Assembly: GCF_032854445.1 (NCBI RefSeq)
Contig: NC_088298.1
Location: 4,830,160 to 4,894,159, forward strand
Direction: 5' to 3'
Length of the DNA: 64,000 bases
Origin: Liolophura sinensis
Taxonomy: Eukaryota; Mollusca; Polyplacophora; Chitonida; Chitonidae
The position numbers and the translations under genes were made by a program. Under the pieces are notes generated by a model that was not told where the DNA came from, did no database searches, and saw only the letters and a list, made by a program, of their open reading frames with translations. This document shows positions 63,154 through 64,000 of the stretch, in pieces (the stretch's first letter is position 1; each line of letters opens with the position of its first letter).

Positions 63154-64000
63154 TTCCCCCTAAATGCTGCACGGTACGTCTGTATCAAATATAATGTAGC
63201 CTACATGTACGTGCAGCGAATACATTACTATGCCACATGCATCACAGTTTTGCGTTGTATATACTTGTATTATTGTTATGAATGGGCTAAGTACTCAAAC
63301 CTGGCACTGTGTCAACACTGACCGAACAAGTCATTATGCAAATTGAGTCACAGAAGCGTTCTCGATGTCCAGTGAACCATGTTCCTTAACTGCCGATAAC
63401 AAATGATCCACTCATCGTATAGAAGTTATTAACCTGTATCCCTGACAACGGGATGTAATTAATTCTCTGCTAGAAACGTGACTTGTGGTAAAAAATCCAC
63501 ATTCTCTAAAGAAAACACATTTTCTGGCTTTACCAAATAGAATAACTCAGATTATTGCTTTTCAGAAAATATCAGACTCGTATTTGTACTATTTACACGT
63601 GCACAAACTAAGCTCATATTTGTTGAAAGGTATAATTATTTGGGCTGTTCTAAGATCATGCCGAAAACACCGGACATGACACCGCGCGAAGTCACATTCT
63701 ACCGACAGCGGGCAACCAGGCAGTTCTCTTTTGCTCTTACCTCTCAGTGATCAACGCCAAGCGACGCAGCAACAAGCATGATTTTTGAAGTCTTTGATAT
63801 GACCAGACCCGGGTTTGATGCCGGAAGAATCTGAGTTAATAATACAAATATACCCAGAGAGCTTTATTTGCTTGAGATCTAGACCATTGGTAATATTTGC
63901 AGAGTTTCGACGGAATCCCAGCCTCAAATCAAGTACAGCCATGAAGGCTCATTCTCATTAAGATTGATCGCGGATGTCGTTATGCTTATTTTGCAGTCAC
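63154..64000. other. Terminal unique DNA, nothing recognised
   Basis: No exon, repeat or motif I can support. Open frames here (for example 63751-63942 minus) have no recognisable domain. Confidence 0.6.

Overview
The window is animal nuclear DNA, A+T-rich, with long introns, GT-AG splicing, and many SINEs, MITEs and minisatellites. The two protein-coding genes I can assemble, together with SINE tails of the types CCAATCAAATAAATA and GAGTACGACGTTAAACCCC...CACTCACTC, point to a lophotrochozoan invertebrate, most probably a mollusc. That assignment rests on my recall of such repeats and was not searched. There is no bacterial-style operon, CRISPR array or genuine tRNA/rRNA gene.

Plus strand, 11184-41821: an SLC4-family Na+-coupled bicarbonate transporter of the SLC4A7/A8/A10 (NBCn/NDCBE) type. 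I could place 18 coding exons whose splice phases all match, encoding about 1134 residues through the stop codon. Only the extreme N-terminus (one or more 5' exons, before or within 1-11183) is missing.

Minus strand, 58996-50824: a complete Cys-loop receptor subunit of the nicotinic acetylcholine receptor family. It has six coding exons and about 458 residues: signal peptide, ligand-binding domain with Cys-loop, TM1-TM4. It is a non-alpha type that lacks the loop C vicinal cysteines and the loop A and B aromatics. The two genes converge tail to tail across about 9 kb of repeat-rich DNA.

The rest is introns and intergenic DNA. It holds about 25 copies of a tRNA-headed SINE, two copies of a second SINE with target-site duplications, a TA-flanked MITE of about 365 bp with TIRs of about 65 bp (five copies), two further MITE-like families, several perfect foldbacks, and over a dozen minisatellites with units of 16-60 bp.

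The most unusual signal is that three tandem repeats sit on, and are made from, exon-intron boundaries. The 5' splice site of SLC4 exon 8 is repeated about seven times. The 3' splice site of SLC4 exon 10 is present three times. The 5' splice site of the 45-nt nAChR exon 3 has expanded into a 25-bp minisatellite of dozens of copies, most carrying a GTAAGT donor in sense orientation. Each array puts a series of decoy splice sites next to the authentic one.
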